A DNA stretch of 64,000 bases from Mumia sp. ZJ1417. Its GTDB lineage: Bacteria > Actinomycetota > Actinomycetes > Propionibacteriales > Nocardioidaceae. The stretch covers positions 2,294,001-2,358,000 of the forward strand of contig NZ_CP059901.1 of the NCBI RefSeq assembly GCF_014127285.1, read 5' to 3'. The position numbers and the translations under genes were made by a program. Each line of letters starts with the position of its first letter. The first letter of the stretch is position 1. Under the pieces are notes generated by a model. It did not search any database, was not told the origin of the DNA, and saw nothing but the letters and a program-made list of their open reading frames with translations. Shown here one piece after another: positions 8,377 through 17,026 of the stretch.

Positions 8377-9618
8377 GTGACCCCGTCGGGGCGCCCGGAG
8401 GAGTCTCCTCCGCCACATCCGTCGCCAGGAATGCCGTTGCTCGACACGTACCGCCGGATCCTCGTGATTCCGGGAGCGCCGGCCTTCAGCTCGGCAGCAC
8501 TCGTCGCCCGGCTCCCGATCTCGATGCTCGGCCTCGGCCTCGTGCTGCTCGTCTCCGAGCAGACCGGCTCGTACGGCGAGGCGGGCGCCATCTCCGCGGC
8601 CGCGCTGATCGCGAACGCCGTCGGGGCCCCGCTCCAGGGCCGGCTGACCGACCGCTTCGGCCAGCACCGGGTGCTTCCCGCAACGGCCGCGCTGTTCGGG
8701 CTGGGCCTGGCGCTCGGCCTCCTCGCGGTCGACCAGAACGCTCCGACTCCCGTCCCTCACCTGTGCGCGGCGCTCGCCGGACTGGCGCTCCCCCAGGCCG
8801 GGTCGATGGTCCGTGCCCGGTGGACGCACAACGCCGAGCCGTCGATGATCCCCACGGCGTTCGCCCTGGAGGCCGTGCTCGACGAGGTCGTCTTCATCGT
8901 CGGTCCCGTCGTGGTCACCTTCCTCGCGACCATGGTCAACCCGTACGTCGGCCTCATCGTCGCCGGCGTCGCGGGCATCAGCGGCTCGCTCGCCCTCGCC
9001 GTGCAGCGACGCACGGAACCGCCCTCTGGCCGTGCTCGCCAGCACGAGAGCCGGCGGGGCGCCATGCCCATCGCACTCCTCGCACCGCTGGTCGGCGCAG
9101 GCGTCGGCTTCGGGATCCTGTTCGGAGCCGCCGAGGTCGTGACGGTCGCGGTGGCCGAGGATGCCGGCCACAAGCAGCTCGCCGGAGTCCTGCTCGCGGT
9201 CTGGGCGGCAGGCAGCCTCATCGCCGGCTTCCTGGTGGGCGCGCGCCCGCCGGCCGTGACCCCGCTCCGCCAGCTGCGGATCACCGCCGCCGTGCTCACG
9301 CTCAGCATCGTCCCCCTCCTCCTGACGACCTCGCTCCCCCTGGTGGCCGCCGCGCTGTTCGTCTCCGGGTTCGCGATCGCACCGAGCATGGTGGCGGCGA
9401 CCAGGCTCGTCGAGCAGGGCGTCCCTAAGGAGCGACTCACCGAGGGCATCGCATGGTTCACGACCGGCCTGGCGACGGGCGTCGCACCCGGCGCCGCCGT
9501 GTCGGGGTGGGTCGTCGACAACGCCGCCCCCTCCTGGGGCTACGCCGTCTGCCTCGGAGCGGGCGTGCTGGCGATGGCCGGATCGTGGGTCATCCGTGGC
9601 TCGCGTGCAGTTCAGTAG
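8377..9618 (+). CDS. MFS transporter
   Basis: This 413-residue major facilitator has about 12 hydrophobic segments. The loop [16 protein letters not shown] (residues ~85-100) corresponds to the MFS signature between helices 2 and 3. The second half repeats the pattern ([21 protein letters not shown]). It resembles drug- or metabolite-efflux members with no close substrate clue. The start is uncertain: a GTG at 8377 has only GCAGGG near it, and an ATG at 8431 would remove a Pro-rich 18-residue extension. It diverges from hemH with a 38-base gap and its 3' end overlaps the convergent TRIC gene by 7 bases. Confidence 0.82.
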   Translation: MTPSGRPEESPPPHPSPGMPLLDTYRRILVIPGAPAFSSAALVARLPISMLGLGLVLLVSEQTGSYGEAGAISAAALIANAVGAPLQGRLTDRFGQHRVLPATAALFGLGLALGLLAVDQNAPTPVPHLCAALAGLALPQAGSMVRARWTHNAEPSMIPTAFALEAVLDEVVFIVGPVVVTFLATMVNPYVGLIVAGVAGISGSLALAVQRRTEPPSGRARQHESRRGAMPIALLAPLVGAGVGFGILFGAAEVVTVAVAEDAGHKQLAGVLLAVWAAGSLIAGFLVGARPPAVTPLRQLRITAAVLTLSIVPLLLTTSLPLVAAALFVSGFAIAPSMVAATRLVEQGVPKERLTEGIAWFTTGLATGVAPGAAVSGWVVDNAAPSWGYAVCLGAGVLAMAGSWVIRGSRAVQ

Positions 9619-10235
9619 CCGTCCATGCCCGGCGGGAGCGGGGCGTGCCAGCCCCGGCGTAGGGCGATCATCCGGTAGCCGAAGGCCAGCAGCGCTCCAG
9701 GGACGAGGACCCACACGCCGGCCAGCTCCCACTCGATCGCGGCGACGGCCACCGAGGCGCCCAGCAGCGCCGGGAAGGCGTACAGCTCCTCACGCAGCAC
9801 CACGGGGACGCGTCCCGCGAGAAGGTCACGGATCACGCCGCCACCGATGGCCGTGACCATGCCCATCAGCGCGGCCGCAACCGGCTCGAGGCCGAACTCG
9901 AGCGCCTTGGCGGCGCCGGTCACGCAGAACAGCCCCATCCCGGCGGCGTCGAAGACCGCGATCTTCCGCTCGACCCGACCGAGCACGGGATGGAACCGGA
10001 ACGCGACCAGCCCGGCGAGCACCGGGACCATCAGATAGCGCCAGTCCATGAGCGCAGCCGGCGGCGTCGCGTCGATGAGGACGTCGCGCAGGAACCCGCC
10101 CCCCAGCCCGGTTGCACCCGCGAGCACGAGCACCCCGAAGATGTCGAGCGGCTTGCGGACCGCGACGAGAGCGCCGGACAGGGCGAACGCGGCGATGCCG
10201 ACGAGGTCGGCGGCGACGAGCGCATGGGAGAGCAC
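9612..10235 (-). CDS. trimeric intracellular cation channel (TRIC) family protein
   Basis: This 207-residue membrane protein of the bacterial TRIC family (formerly UPF0126) forms homotrimeric monovalent-cation channels. It shows the internal duplication of the family. The first half carries LDIFGVLVLAGATGLGGGFLRDVL and the second half LMGMVTAIGGGVIRDLLAG, each with the GG-kinked glycine motif followed by RD. About seven helices are expected. The last codons overlap the 3' end of the convergent MFS gene by 7 bases. There is no operon partner on this strand. Confidence 0.92.
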   Translation of the reverse strand: MLSHALVAADLVGIAAFALSGALVAVRKPLDIFGVLVLAGATGLGGGFLRDVLIDATPPAALMDWRYLMVPVLAGLVAFRFHPVLGRVERKIAVFDAAGMGLFCVTGAAKALEFGLEPVAAALMGMVTAIGGGVIRDLLAGRVPVVLREELYAFPALLGASVAVAAIEWELAGVWVLVPGALLAFGYRMIALRRGWHAPLPPGMDGY

Positions 10236-10358
10236 AGGACGAAACTAGCGCCGCGAGAGGGGTCCGAACGATCACCCTCTCGGCGCGCTTGCTTGGATTG
10301 AGGCCGACGGCACCCGAGACTGGGGCTGGTACGAGGCACGATGACGAAGGGGACGAGG

Positions 10359-11426
10359 ATGCGAGACCTCACCGTGGTGGGGCTGAGCGAGGACCAGAGG
10401 TACGTGGTCCTGCGAGGCCCGGTCGGTGAGCTGTTCCGCGTCCCGGCCGACGACCGTCTGCGCGCCACCCTCAGGAACGACCGGGCACGACTCGGCCAGT
10501 TGGAGATAGCGATGGACAGTGCACTGCGTCCGCGAGACATCCAGGCTCGGATCCGCCGTGGGGAGTCGCCGGAGGAGGTGGCAGAGGCAGCCAAGCTCCC
10601 GGTGGAACGCATCATGGGCTACGCCCACCCGGTGCTCGCCGAGCGCGAGCACATGGCTGAGCGTGCCCGCGGGGCGACCGTGCGCCGCAAGCACGCCCAG
10701 TCGAACGCCCTGACGTTGGGCGAGTCCGTCGACACCACGCTGCGCAGCCGCGGCGTCGATCCTCAGACCGCCGACTGGGACTCGTGGCGTCGTGACGACG
10801 CTCGGTGGACCGTCTGTGTCCGGGCCGGTGCGGTGTCTGCCGACTACGTGTTCGACCCCGCCGGACGCTACACGTTCGCCGCGGACGAGGCCGCACGCGA
10901 GCTGGTCGGCGACGTGCCGGATGCATCGGACTCCTCGGAGATGGCGATCGCCGACGCCGTGTCGCGGCCGGTCGACGTCGTCGAGCTCGACTCCGACCCG
11001 CGGGTCACCTCGCTGCGTCATGCGCGCGCACGACGCGCCGCCCAGGCGAGCGAACGCACCGAGGAGCAGCCCACCCTCAACGACCTGCCCAGCGTGACGG
11101 AGCCGGAGCCGACGCTCGAGCTGGACGAACCCGCCGAGGCCGCCACCATGTCCGCTCCCCCAGCGGCGCCGCCCGAGCCCGATGCCGCCCCGCGCGAGCG
11201 CGACGGCTCAGGTGATCCCCGCCCTGCCCGCCAGAGCGCGGCGGCATCCGACGAGACCGACCCGTCCGACGAGACCGACCCGTCCGACATGATCGACGCG
11301 TCCGAGGACGACGCCGACGCCGACGTCGACGGAGCCGACGAGCAGCCGCGCAAGCGCGCGCCACGGCGACGCGAGCGGCGTCGGGTCCCGTCGTGGGACG
11401 AGATCATGTTCGGCGACAAGGGCTGA
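10359..11426 (+). CDS. sepH: septation protein SepH
   Basis: This 355-residue cytoplasmic actinobacterial cell-division protein binds FtsZ and stimulates Z-ring assembly. The DUF3071 domain opens with MRDLTVVGLSEDQ, and residues ~50-105 form the conserved helix-turn-helix-like region (DIQARIRRGESPEEVAEAA). The C-terminal half is acidic and disordered with a tandem SDETDP-type repeat, ending in a basic RRRERRRVPSWDEIMFG tail that matches SepH C-termini. The ATG at 10359 is chosen over 10341 because it gives the family's usual first residues and has AAGGGG 7 bases upstream. A bidirectional terminator follows. Confidence 0.95.
   Translation: MRDLTVVGLSEDQRYVVLRGPVGELFRVPADDRLRATLRNDRARLGQLEIAMDSALRPRDIQARIRRGESPEEVAEAAKLPVERIMGYAHPVLAEREHMAERARGATVRRKHAQSNALTLGESVDTTLRSRGVDPQTADWDSWRRDDARWTVCVRAGAVSADYVFDPAGRYTFAADEAARELVGDVPDASDSSEMAIADAVSRPVDVVELDSDPRVTSLRHARARRAAQASERTEEQPTLNDLPSVTEPEPTLELDEPAEAATMSAPPAAPPEPDAAPRERDGSGDPRPARQSAAASDETDPSDETDPSDMIDASEDDADADVDGADEQPRKRAPRRRERRRVPSWDEIMFGDKG
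11247..11300 (+). repeat. 18-bp tandem repeat inside sepH
   Basis: Two exact 18-base units starting TCCGACGAGACC (11247-11264, 11265-11282) plus a degenerate third (11283-11300) encode the acidic SDETDP repeats in the disordered region of SepH. This may vary in copy number between strains. Confidence 0.8.
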
Positions 11427-11443
11427 CTGTCTGCCTCTGGACA

Positions 11444-11489
11444 TACGAAAGGAGCCCCGTACCGCAGTGCGGTTCGGGGCTCCTTCGTA
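11444..11489. terminator. bidirectional terminator after sepH
   Basis: Arms TACGAAAGGAGCCCCG (11444-11459) and CGGGGCTCCTTCGTA (11475-11489), extended inward by ACCGC/GCGGT, make a stem of about 20 base pairs with a minimal loop. It lies between the convergent sepH and lipoprotein genes. Confidence 0.85.
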
Positions 11490-11498
11490 CGGGCCGAC

Positions 11499-11852
11499 TC
11501 AGCCGGTGACGTCGATCGTCACGGAGCCTCGGCAGATCTGGACCACCGACATCTCCTGGCCCGCAGCGGGGATCGTGGTGCCGACCGTCACCGAGATCGA
11601 CCGCACCGCGCCCGGGGCGTCACCCTCGCTCAGCGTCACGATCGCCGACGCGGTGTCGACGTCGACGTCGATCGACCCGACGCCCGCGTTGACGTTCTCC
11701 GCGATCACCGTGCTGGCGCCCTGGACGACGACCGTGCCGCCGTCAGCGTCGCCGAGGCACCCCGACTGCTGGTCGTCCGCTCCGCCGCAGCCCGTGATCA
11801 GCCCCGCCGTGAACATCACCGCCAACGCCGCCGTCACCCGACGTGCCCTCAC
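11499..11852 (-). CDS. small secreted lipoprotein
   Basis: This 117-residue protein has an n-region VRARR, a hydrophobic core (VTAALAVMFTAGLI) and lipobox ITGC, so signal peptidase II would lipidate Cys23 or so. The mature ~95 residues are strand-rich with no recognised domain (GGTVVVQGASTVIAENVNAG..., possibly a DUF3060-like beta-repeat). I chose the GTG at 11852 because GAAGGAGG lies 6-7 bases upstream and the signal peptide starts there; an earlier ATG at 11993 would add a nonsensical Arg-rich stretch. Function is unknown; it is probably anchored outside the membrane. Confidence 0.75.
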   Translation of the reverse strand: MRARRVTAALAVMFTAGLITGCGGADDQQSGCLGDADGGTVVVQGASTVIAENVNAGVGSIDVDVDTASAIVTLSEGDAPGAVRSISVTVGTTIPAAGQEMSVVQICRGSVTIDVTG

Positions 11853-11890
11853 CTGCGCCCTCCTTCGATGCAACTCGGTCCCGTGTCTCT

Positions 11891-12505
11891 TCAGTCCTTG
11901 AGCGGACGCCCCTCGGCGTCCGTCTTCCATCCGTTGGCACCGACGAGGTAGAGGATCCCCTCGACGAATCCCCAGATCGCCCCGAGGCCGCACGTGAGGA
12001 TCGTCACGACGATCTGGACGACACCGATGGTGGTGTAGCCGAGATAGAAGCGGTGGATGCCGAATCCGCCGAGGAAGATGCCGAGAAGCCCGGCGACGAG
12101 CTTGCTCTTGGCCTGCGGATCGACGTAGCCGTAGCCCGGTGCACCGTACGCGCCGTAGGGCTGCTGGCCGTACGGGGGCTGCTGATCGTAGGGCTGCTGA
12201 CCGTACGGGGGCTGCTGGCCGTAGGCCGGCTGACCGTACGGCTGCTGCTGGCCGTAGCCGGGCTGCGGCGCGTACGGGTCCTGGCCGTACGGAGGCACCT
12301 GCGGCGGCTGCGGCGCATAGGGATCCTGGCCGTAGACCGGCTGGTCGGTGGGCGCCTGCGCGTCCGTACCGGGGTAGCCCCAGCTCGCGTCGGCGGGCTG
12401 CTGCGGCTGGTCGCTCTGCGGCTGGTCGCTCTGCGGCGCGCCTGCCTCCGGCTCACCCTCGGGGCGGTCGTCGTCCGGCCCTCCCGGGGCCGATGAGTCG
12501 CTCAC
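11891..12505 (-). CDS. TM2 domain protein with Pro/Gln/Tyr-rich repeats
   Basis: This 204-residue protein has a disordered N-terminal two thirds made of short repeats ([20 protein letters not shown] type, residues ~45-125). The TM2 domain follows: two membrane helices joined by [16 protein letters not shown] (residues ~140-195). The DRF-like turn HRFYLG is the TM2 signature. The function of bacterial TM2 proteins is unknown. The low-complexity tail could mediate self-association at the membrane, which is inference. It precedes the lipoprotein on the same strand with a 38-base gap, so the two may be co-transcribed. Confidence 0.88.
   Translation of the reverse strand: MSDSSAPGGPDDDRPEGEPEAGAPQSDQPQSDQPQQPADASWGYPGTDAQAPTDQPVYGQDPYAPQPPQVPPYGQDPYAPQPGYGQQQPYGQPAYGQQPPYGQQPYDQQPPYGQQPYGAYGAPGYGYVDPQAKSKLVAGLLGIFLGGFGIHRFYLGYTTIGVVQIVVTILTCGLGAIWGFVEGILYLVGANGWKTDAEGRPLKD
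12150..12290 (-). repeat. imperfect tandem repeat encoding Tyr-Gly-Gln-Gln-Pro units
   Basis: Short units containing GGCTGCTGGCCGTA-like sequence recur about every 15-33 bases in the TM2 gene. They encode the YGQQP(P)Y repeats of its disordered N-terminal arm. Confidence 0.7.
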
Positions 12506-12603
12506 TCGTCACTCCTTTGTCGTGGCTCCCCACACCCTAGCGGTCGCCTGGGCGGTGGCCCTCGGTCTACCGTGGACAGGGACCCGACAACCAGGAGATC
12601 CCT

Positions 12604-12852
12604 ATGACGACCGACCAGGACATCCTTACGACGATCTCCTCGCTGGTGGCGGAGGAGAAGTCCCTACGAGAGCGCAGAGAGCGCGGCGAGGCCGACCCAG
12701 AGGCCGAGCTCGCCCGGCTCCGGCAGGTCGAGACCAGCCTCGACCAGTGCTGGGACCTGCTGCGTCAGCGACGTGCCAAGGAAGAGTTCGGCGAGGATCC
12801 CGGCCACGCAGCCGTACGCCCCGCCGATGAGGTCGAGGGCTACTTGAGCTGA
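12604..12852 (+). CDS. DUF2630 family protein
   Basis: This 82-residue soluble, highly charged, helical protein is of a family common in actinobacteria. The family pattern is clear: ILTTISSLVAEEKSLRER near the start, LRQVETSLDQCWDLLRQRRA in the middle and the C-terminal PADEVEGYL. It is predicted to be a short coiled-coil hairpin. No function is known. AGGAGATCCCT directly precedes the ATG as ribosome-binding site. It is convergent with the amidohydrolase, whose stop lies 2 bases beyond. Confidence 0.88.
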   Translation: MTTDQDILTTISSLVAEEKSLRERRERGEADPEAELARLRQVETSLDQCWDLLRQRRAKEEFGEDPGHAAVRPADEVEGYLS

Positions 12853-12854
12853 CG

Positions 12855-13967
12855 TCAGTCGGTCTCGCCGAGCCCGAACGCCCGGACGGCGTTGTCGCGG
12901 CTCACGGCCCGGGTGAGGCGATCGGACGTGGCCCTGTCGATCTCGTCACGCACGACGAGGTCGTGCAGCACCGTTCCGAGCCCACGACGGAAGAGCACGG
13001 CCGCGAGGTAGTGGTGCTCGGCGAGGCCGTACCCGTCCGAGCTGTAGACGAGTCTCCCGAACGGCGCGGCCAGCAGCACCTCCGCGACGACGCGCGCTGA
13101 CAGGTCGCCGCCTGCACGCATCACCCGCCCGATGTCGAGATGGACGTGTGCGTACGACCGCGCGAGGACGGCGGCGATCTCGTGGTGCGGGTACGAGTTG
13201 ATGAGGATGACCGGGGCGCCGAGGGACTCGGTCGCCTCCAGGAAAGGGCGCAACGCCAGAGGGTCGCCGAAGATCGGTCGCCCCGGTGCCAGCACGTGTC
13301 CGAGTGGAACCTGGAGCGGCAGGCCCGCCTCCAGCGCCGCGAACGCGAGCCACGTGTGCCACCGCGGGTCGTCCGCCCGTTCCTCGGGTTCGGTGGTGCC
13401 GACGAGGTCGCCGAGCGAGGAGTCCGCCAGCGGGCGAGCGCCCAGCATGGGCCCGTTGGCGGCTCCCCCGACGGACGGAGAGCGGACGCCCGCGAGAGTG
13501 ACGGCGGCGACGGCGTCCGTACGAGACAGCTCGGACCGTACGGCATCGGCGAGAGCGGGAGGGTCGACCTGCGCCAGCAGACCGGCGGCGAGGTCCTCCA
13601 GGCGGACGACGCGGTGCCCCCGCGCGTCGGCGGCCGTGAGCGTCGCCTCAAGATCGGTGCCCTCCGGCTCGTCGAGCACGAGGTCGCCGACGCCCGCGCG
13701 CGACAGCAGCCTGCGGTTGACCTCGGCGGCACCGAGCTCGCGACGTCGGGCGAGATAGGCGTCCAGAGCGGCGTGCGCGTCGAGGTCCAGCACGGGCGCG
13801 CACCAACGGCGCAGCGCCACCGTGGACATGGACTCCAGAGCCTGACCGGCACCCATCAGTCCGGCGAACGCCTCGTCGGTGAGATCACCGGTCAGCACCG
13901 GATGGCAGTGGGCGTCGACGAGCCGGGGCCAGTCGTCGGGCACGGGGCTCCGCCAACGGTCGGGCAT
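12855..13967 (-). CDS. amidohydrolase family metal-dependent hydrolase
   Basis: This 370-residue TIM-barrel protein resembles the amidohydrolase-2 (PF04909) group. The N-terminal DAHCHPV provides the first HxH metal ligands (residues ~19-21). SYPHHEIAAVLARS with HVHLDIG (~265-285) matches strands 5-6, and SSDGYG (~320) supplies the late Asp. Actinobacterial relatives are often annotated next to glutamine-synthetase-like genes, but none is visible here, so the substrate is open. It is cytoplasmic. It stands alone on its strand, divergent from the NYN gene with a 103-base gap. Confidence 0.78.
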   Translation of the reverse strand: MPDRWRSPVPDDWPRLVDAHCHPVLTGDLTDEAFAGLMGAGQALESMSTVALRRWCAPVLDLDAHAALDAYLARRRELGAAEVNRRLLSRAGVGDLVLDEPEGTDLEATLTAADARGHRVVRLEDLAAGLLAQVDPPALADAVRSELSRTDAVAAVTLAGVRSPSVGGAANGPMLGARPLADSSLGDLVGTTEPEERADDPRWHTWLAFAALEAGLPLQVPLGHVLAPGRPIFGDPLALRPFLEATESLGAPVILINSYPHHEIAAVLARSYAHVHLDIGRVMRAGGDLSARVVAEVLLAAPFGRLVYSSDGYGLAEHHYLAAVLFRRGLGTVLHDLVVRDEIDRATSDRLTRAVSRDNAVRAFGLGETD

Positions 13968-14070
13968 CGAACCACCTCCCGGACGAGCCGCGGTGTGCCC
14001 GAGCGTACGCGCCGTCGCGGCTCATTGTCGCTGGACGGTGCACCTCAGGGTGCCGTACTAGCCTGGCCGG

Positions 14071-15114
14071 ATGAGCCGGCTCGCGCGGTCCGATCGTCAC
14101 GCCATCCTCGTGGACGCGGGATACCTGCTCGCGTCGTCCGCGCAGATCCTCGTCGGGACCTCCCTGCGCCGCGCCATCGCGGTGAGCTGGGAGCGCCTGG
14201 TCACCGGCATCAAGGTGTCCGCCGCCGACCACACCGACACCCGGCTTCTCCGTGTCTTCTGGTACGACGCCGCGAACGCGCTGGGCACCCGCACGCTCTC
14301 CGAGGAGCACAACCTCGTCTCGCTCCTGCCCGACGTGAAGCTGCGGCTGGGTCGCGTCAACAACGAGGGCGCCCAGAAGGGCGTCGACACCCGCATCGCC
14401 CTCGATCTCGTCAACCTCGCGCTCCAGGGTGCGGTCTCGGAGATCTTCCTGGTCTCTGGCGACGACGACCTGACCGAGGCCGTGGACATGGCGCAGGACT
14501 ACGGAGTACGGGTCACGCTGTTCAACGTGCCCAACGACGAGTCACGCATCGGCGTCCACGCGACGGCGATGAACCTCGCACGCGTCGCGGACGATCGTCT
14601 CCGGATCCCGCTCGAGACCATCCGCGCCGCGATCACACCGTCGCCGCGCCAGCGCGCTGAGCCCGTGCCGGTGCCGGACCCCGTCGCGGAGGTGGTCACT
14701 GAGGAGGAGGCTCCCGCTCCGCCGCGACTGAGGATCCCGACGCCCTCCGACGTCGCCCGCCTGCACCCCGCGCCGACCACCTCGGCTACGCCCTCCCCGC
14801 AGCCCGCGGTCTCGCTCGCGTGGAGCAGCTCGACCGCGCACTCCGGTGGCGGACCGGGAGCCGATCCCGACGCCGACCTCCGAGCGGTGATCCCCGAGGT
14901 GGTCCGCACGGTGGTGCGCAACTGGCTGGACTCCGCCACGCAGGCCGACGTCCGCGCACTCGTCGCGACCCGGCCGACGATCCCCGGCGACGTCGACTCG
15001 ACGCTCCTCAACGACCTGGTCGCCCACAGCGACGACCGCTACCGGGTGCTGCAGACCGAGACGCGGTGGCAGCTTCGTGAGGCGTTCTGGGCCGAGGTTG
15101 ACCAGCACGTGTGA
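14071..15114 (+). CDS. NYN (PIN-like) domain putative ribonuclease
   Basis: This 347-residue protein has an NYN domain in residues ~8-180, a PIN-like fold that cleaves RNA using clustered Asp residues. Visible acidic positions are the first-strand Asp in HAILVDAGYLL, the Asp in KGVDTRIALDLV and the SGDDDLTEAVD strand. Residues ~200-270 are a Pro-rich, poorly conserved linker, and the last ~60 form a helical region (DLRAVIPEVVRTVVRNWLD). It lacks a signal peptide and the substrate RNA is unknown. It is monocistronic between the amidohydrolase and a secreted protein. Confidence 0.83.
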   Translation: MSRLARSDRHAILVDAGYLLASSAQILVGTSLRRAIAVSWERLVTGIKVSAADHTDTRLLRVFWYDAANALGTRTLSEEHNLVSLLPDVKLRLGRVNNEGAQKGVDTRIALDLVNLALQGAVSEIFLVSGDDDLTEAVDMAQDYGVRVTLFNVPNDESRIGVHATAMNLARVADDRLRIPLETIRAAITPSPRQRAEPVPVPDPVAEVVTEEEAPAPPRLRIPTPSDVARLHPAPTTSATPSPQPAVSLAWSSSTAHSGGGPGADPDADLRAVIPEVVRTVVRNWLDSATQADVRALVATRPTIPGDVDSTLLNDLVAHSDDRYRVLQTETRWQLREAFWAEVDQHV

Positions 15115-15198
15115 GCGGCTCGGCGGCCGTCGGAGCGAGAATCACCCGCCGCGCGTCGAAACATCGGCGAAGGCCCTCCGCTCGCGTAGGGTCACAGG

Positions 15199-15930
15199 GT
15201 GGCCGTACGACGACTGCTGTTCGCCTCCGTGACGCTCCTCCTGACGGCGGGGCTGGTGATGACGGGGCTGTCCGCTCCCGCTCAGGCTGCCTCGGGTCAG
15301 GTCTCGTCGCGCAGCGCGACGCTCTTCAAGAACTGCTTCAGCCATCCGTTCCGGTACGCACTCAGCGGCGTCGGCACGGGGTGGACGCTGACGGTCGATC
15401 TCGTGACGGCCGGCGGCCGCCGCGTCGACCGCGCGGTGGTCCCGGCGAGCGCGGGCGCCTCGGGCACCGGCGCATTCCGGCTGTGCGCCGGGACAGTGCG
15501 ACCGGGCGCATACACCGTGCGCTCACGTGTGACGTGGCCAGCCGACGCCGCGCGTGCGCCGCTCGCGCTGCCGACCACCGGCTTGACGCTGATCCGGCCC
15601 CGGTCGACGACGGCACTGGGCCTCTCAACCCGCCGCCCCAAGCTCCGCAAGCACCTCAAGATCACCACGACCGTGCGGGTCGCGCGCCCGTACGGCCTCT
15701 TCACGGCGCAGGGCATCCGGGTCAAGGCGCAGGTCCGGCACAAGGGCCGCTGGCGCACGCTCGGCAAGGTGCGCGTCACGAACGCCGCGGGCATCGCGAG
15801 CTGGCGTGTCCGCTGGCGCTACGCGAAGCCCAAGAAGGTCCGCGTCGTCACGCGTCGCAGCATCTATCAGGCATCATCGACGTCGCGGGTCGTCCTGGTC
15901 CGCAGCAAGGCCCCGAAGCCGAAGCGCTGA
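15199..15930 (+). CDS. secreted hypothetical protein
   Basis: I do not recognise this 243-residue protein beyond its export signal. A Sec signal peptide (VRRLLFASVTLLLTAGLVM...) with likely cleavage after PAQA/A is evident. The mature part is strand-rich in two Ig-like halves: residues ~35-130 with paired Cys (KNCFS and RLCAG), and a basic second half with repeated KVRVTN/KVRVVTR strands that resembles bacterial beta-sandwich repeats. It ends in Lys/Pro. The GTG start at 15199 has AGGG close upstream. Its 3' end overlaps the reading frame of a decayed VOC gene on the other strand. Confidence 0.65.
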   Translation: MAVRRLLFASVTLLLTAGLVMTGLSAPAQAASGQVSSRSATLFKNCFSHPFRYALSGVGTGWTLTVDLVTAGGRRVDRAVVPASAGASGTGAFRLCAGTVRPGAYTVRSRVTWPADAARAPLALPTTGLTLIRPRSTTALGLSTRRPKLRKHLKITTTVRVARPYGLFTAQGIRVKAQVRHKGRWRTLGKVRVTNAAGIASWRVRWRYAKPKKVRVVTRRSIYQASSTSRVVLVRSKAPKPKR

Positions 15931-16251
15931 GCTACTGCGGCGAGGACGCCGTCGCGCGGCGTCAGGCTCGGACATCCACCGCACCAGCTGCCAGATCAAC
16001 CCGTTGTCGTCGGCGAACTGACAGAACCGCTCGCCCCACGGCTCGGTCTCCGGCGGTGTCACGACACGGGCGCCGAGCGCGGCGATCCGCGCGAACTCGG
16101 CGTCGAGGTCGTTCACGACGAACACCAGCAGCGTGCCCTGACCGGCGGCGCCGGCGATCGCCTCGGGCTTGAACGTGGCCAGGCCCGTGCGCAAGAACAC
16201 CAGGTTCAGACCCACATCAGGATGCTCGAGCGGCCGCCTTCGACCCCGCAC
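15874..16251 (-). pseudogene. VOC (glyoxalase/bleomycin-resistance fold) remnant
   Basis: The open stretch encodes the second half of a VOC-family protein: HPDVGLNLVFLR, LVFVVNDLDAEFARIAALG and FADDNGLIWQLVRW are recognisable. The first ~45 residues expected (the FYxDVLGF half with a metal ligand) are missing, with the homology starting abruptly near 16228. There is no native stop either, since the reading frame runs on after VRWM into Arg-rich nonsense that overlaps the secreted gene's 3' end. Across the break, the plus strand carries a tail reading GELARVLDGLASLSD then stop at 16305-16307, possibly the end of another lost gene. This is most likely a deletion scar. Confidence 0.65.
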
Positions 16252-16331
16252 CGCAGGCGGGCGAGCTCGCCCGCGTCCTCGACGGGCTCGCGAGCCTGTC
16301 GGACTGAGGCCGAAGCTGCCAGTCCTGCTGC

Positions 16332-16988
16332 TCAGACCTCGGCGCTGACCTTCGCCAGGACCTGCGCGAAGGTCGCCGGCTCCTGCGCTCCTGAGACCCC
16401 GTAGCGCCCCTCGATGACGAAGAACGGCACGCTGCTGATCCCGTACGCGCGTGCTTGAGCGAGGTCGGCGTCGACCGCAGCGGCGTACGTTCCTTCGTCG
16501 AGCGCGCGAAGCACCCCGTCACGGTCGAGCCCGACCTCGGCGGCGAGGTCGGCCAGCACGTCGTCGTGACCGAGGTGGGCGCCCTCCTCGAAGTACGCCG
16601 TGAACAGCCGCTCGACCAGGGCCATCTGGAGGTCCTCGGCCTTCGCGAGGTGGAGCACCTGGTGCGGCTTGAGCGTCCTGGTCTGCTGGATGGCGTCGAA
16701 GTCGTACGCGAGCCCCTCCTGCGTGCCGAGGTCCGTGATCCGACCGACCATCTGCCGGACCTGCGCCTCGCCCATGCCCTTGTGCTGCACGAGGAAGTCG
16801 ACTGTCGACCCCGCAAAGTCGACCGGCGTGTCGGGCGAGAGCTCGTACGAGTGGAACTCCAGCGTGACCTCGCGGTCGCCTCCCTCCGCGCGGTACTGCT
16901 TCACGCCCTCCTCGAGTCGGCGCTTCCCGAGGAAGCACCACGGACAGGCAAGGTCGGACCACACGTCGATCTTCAGGGGACGGCTCAT
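16332..16988 (-). CDS. DsbA family oxidoreductase (FrnE-like)
   Basis: This 218-residue cytoplasmic thioredoxin-fold protein has the CPWC redox motif at residues ~16-19 (WSDLACPWCFLGKRR), a helical insertion, and the cis-Pro strand SSVPFFVIEGRYGVSGAQ near the end. This matches FrnE-type DsbA proteins, which act as cytosolic disulfide isomerases or, in polyketide clusters, as tailoring enzymes. The absence of a signal peptide supports a cytosolic role. It is immediately downstream of the BCCT transporter on the same strand (38-base gap), so the two may be co-transcribed. Confidence 0.9.
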   Translation of the reverse strand: MSRPLKIDVWSDLACPWCFLGKRRLEEGVKQYRAEGGDREVTLEFHSYELSPDTPVDFAGSTVDFLVQHKGMGEAQVRQMVGRITDLGTQEGLAYDFDAIQQTRTLKPHQVLHLAKAEDLQMALVERLFTAYFEEGAHLGHDDVLADLAAEVGLDRDGVLRALDEGTYAAAVDADLAQARAYGISSVPFFVIEGRYGVSGAQEPATFAQVLAKVSAEV

Positions 16989-17026
16989 GCCGGGGGCAAC
17001 GGTTCCCACGGCACCGTGATTCCCGC

